Shown piece after piece: positions 4,568 to 5,471 of a DNA stretch of 5,471 bases. The stretch is from Defluviibacillus sp043739385 (GTDB lineage: Bacteria; Pseudomonadota; Gammaproteobacteria; Burkholderiales; Burkholderiaceae_C), in NCBI GenBank assembly GCA_043739385.1, contig JAYUED010000073.1:1-5471 (forward strand), in the 5' to 3' direction. The notes under the pieces were generated by a model, which was not told the origin of the DNA, did no database searches, and saw nothing but the letters and a program-made list of their open reading frames with translations. Numbering within the stretch: the first letter of the stretch is position 1; the number at the start of each line of letters is the position of its first letter. The translations under genes were made by a program, and so were the position numbers.

Positions 4568-5062
4568 CTATTTGAACAAGTGATTCCAGTCCTTGCCAAG
4601 CTCATAAACTTCATGAATATCGTGAAGGGCTTATGGGGTGGCTTTGCGCACAGCCTCTTGAACCGCTGGCAGCACATCTTCATAGTTGAATCCGTTTTGC
4701 CCTTTCAGCGGTGGCAGTATCACTTGTCGGCTCAACCAATCACGCAAGCTTTGCCCTTCACCTTGTCGAACCAGCGGATCATGGCTGTTACCGGGATACC
4801 GGAATTCCGTCAGATTCTGCGGGTTGTCTTTGAACTTCTCTTGAAACCCCACCGCTGGACGGTCTTTCGTGCCACCGGCCCACGGGTCTTCGTCTTCAAT
4901 AGATGACCACATTGGCAATTTCGTGTCCCATTTCCAGAGGTGTTCATACTGGCGATTCACACTTTGTTTGTGGCAGATGCCACCCTTAACCTGCGGGTCG
5001 CCACGGCTCCAGTGGTAGGTGGTGAGGCAGCCCTCACTATGGCCACTCAAAAAGATTGGCAA
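4568..5062 (-). pseudogene. 3' end of a truncated, interrupted gene (unidentified; GHSEG motif)
   Basis: The minus-strand frame from about 5062 reads 143 codons with protein-like composition (many Trp, Asp, Gly and Pro) to a TAA at 4631-4633. The same frame then continues 20 codons with a plausible C terminus, ALHDIHEVYELGKDWNHLFK, and stops at TAG 4568-4570, just before a terminator hairpin. This suggests an acquired stop codon. At the other end there is an in-frame TGA about 9 nt upstream of the TTG at 5062 and no Shine-Dalgarno. The frame is cut at the point where integrase sequence begins, so its true 5' end is missing. Near that edge FLSGHSEGCL fits a GxSxG nucleophile elbow of alpha/beta hydrolases, and GNSHDPLV further on could hold a catalytic His. 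A lipase or phospholipase (for example a type VI effector) remnant is possible. I cannot name the family. Confidence 0.5.
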
Positions 5063-5471
5063 TGTGGATCATCCCGGACAACCGCGTGAAAATGGACAAG
5101 GCACACTCAGTGCCACTTTCAGACCGCGCCGTTGAAGTGTTGAAGCTGGCTTACAAACGGGCACCGGAAAACACATTGGTTTTTCCGAATTTGAACAGTG
5201 ATCAGGCTTTGAGCGATCAAGCCTTTACCAAAGTGGTGCTTCGTGAAAACCTCAATGTGACCTATACGGCACACGGCTTTCGTTCAACATTCCGAACATG
5301 GGCTGGCGAACAAACCAAGTACCCGCGTGAGGTTTGCGAGCACGCACTCGCTCACAACATCATGGACAGCGTTGAGGCGGCATATGCCCGGACAACTTTC
5401 GTCGAGCAACGCCGCCACCTGATGCAGGATTGGGCAGACTATTTGAACGCTACTGCCAATTCTGAGGTGGC
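5062..5471 (+). pseudogene. P4-type tyrosine recombinase (integrase), N-terminally truncated, runs off the window
   Basis: From about 5062 the plus frame encodes 136 residues of a P4-like integrase catalytic domain and is still open at the window end. It starts at MWIIP with the beta strand that precedes the catalytic Lys region (RVKMDKAH). It retains box II HGFR (His71, Arg74 counted from 5062), the second His in HALAH (His98) and the nucleophile Tyr108 in VEAAYAR. The family's closing RRHLMQDWADYL motif is also present. The arm-binding and core-binding domains and the first catalytic Arg are missing; upstream, the frame has a TGA at 5023-5025 and unrelated sequence. The gene is thus broken at about 5060. 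P4-type integrases catalyse site-specific insertion into tRNA 3' ends, which fits the tRNA-Thr remnant at the left edge. Only a few codons probably remain before its stop. Confidence 0.85.

Larger units (their letters stand above)
100..5471. mobile_element. Integrated replicon in tRNA-Thr, probably defective (right end beyond window)
   Basis: The left boundary is the tRNA-Thr remnant at 55-99. The rightmost gene is the C-terminal half of a P4-type tyrosine recombinase, the kind of enzyme that uses tRNA 3' ends. Between them lie regulators and a two-gene replication module, all on the plus strand, with no housekeeping gene. In such elements the integrase normally sits next to the intact tRNA, which is therefore expected shortly after 5471. 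If so, the whole element is only about 5.4-5.7 kb. The truncated integrase and the fused minus-strand pseudogene indicate loss of autonomous mobility. The remnant and integrase are seen directly; the element's extent is inferred. Confidence 0.7.

Noticed and set aside
4517..4906. Plus-strand open frame of 129 codons opposite the minus-strand pseudogene
   Set aside because: It begins inside the terminator hairpin and has no ribosome binding site. It is the antisense of a more protein-like frame, and its hydrophobic composition matches an antisense shadow.
4568..5062. An insertion sequence inserted in the integrase gene
   Set aside because: No transposase motif, terminal inverted repeats or target-site duplication were seen. 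The missing integrase N terminus is also not found on the other side of this segment.

Overview
The window looks like a small integrated genetic element, roughly 5.4 kb, sitting in a threonine tRNA gene of a proteobacterium. A Burkholderiales/Comamonadaceae-type betaproteobacterium is my best guess, from the moderate G+C, the codon use and the protein families present. It is a guess, because no ribosomal or core gene is in view.

Left edge (1-106): a perfect hairpin with a T-run (minus strand) is the terminator of a tRNA gene. Next to it is only the 3' half of tRNA-Thr(CGU), from the anticodon loop to the encoded CCA. This is what a tyrosine-recombinase integration leaves at the end of the element farthest from the rebuilt, intact tRNA. 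The remnant is preceded by a second copy of the acceptor-stem 5' strand, so it could fold as an acceptor/T-arm minihelix.

107-301: non-coding, dense in short direct repeats at 10-11 bp periods and in inverted repeats. It probably holds recombinase/excisionase arm sites and operators.

302-2143: three plus-strand genes. The first is a DUF6499-type 'transcriptional regulator domain' protein. The second is a small AlpA/excisionase-like DNA-binding protein behind a pair of adjacent palindromes. The third is an unrecognised 151-aa protein whose start overlaps the stop of the second (ATGA).

2208-4501: the replication module. It has a RepA-like hexameric helicase/AAA ATPase with a C-terminal helix-turn-helix, then a 137-bp repeat-rich gap that may be an origin, then a replication initiator of the filamentous-phage gene II/X family. 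Having a RepA-type helicase beside a filamentous-phage-type initiator is the most distinctive property of the window.

4502-5471: a probably bidirectional terminator, then a minus-strand ORF that looks like the 3' end of a degraded gene (GHSEG motif, premature TAA). This abuts, at about 5060, the 5'-truncated C-terminal half of a P4-type integrase on the plus strand. Both genes lack their 5' ends at the same point, so a deletion or rearrangement has fused two gene tails head to head. The integrase keeps HGFR, the second His and the nucleophilic Tyr, but lacks its N-terminal domains and first catalytic Arg. The element is therefore probably stranded unless an integrase acts in trans. No capsid, relaxase, toxin-antitoxin or recognisable defence gene is visible. 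The intact tRNA-Thr is predicted just past the right edge of the window.
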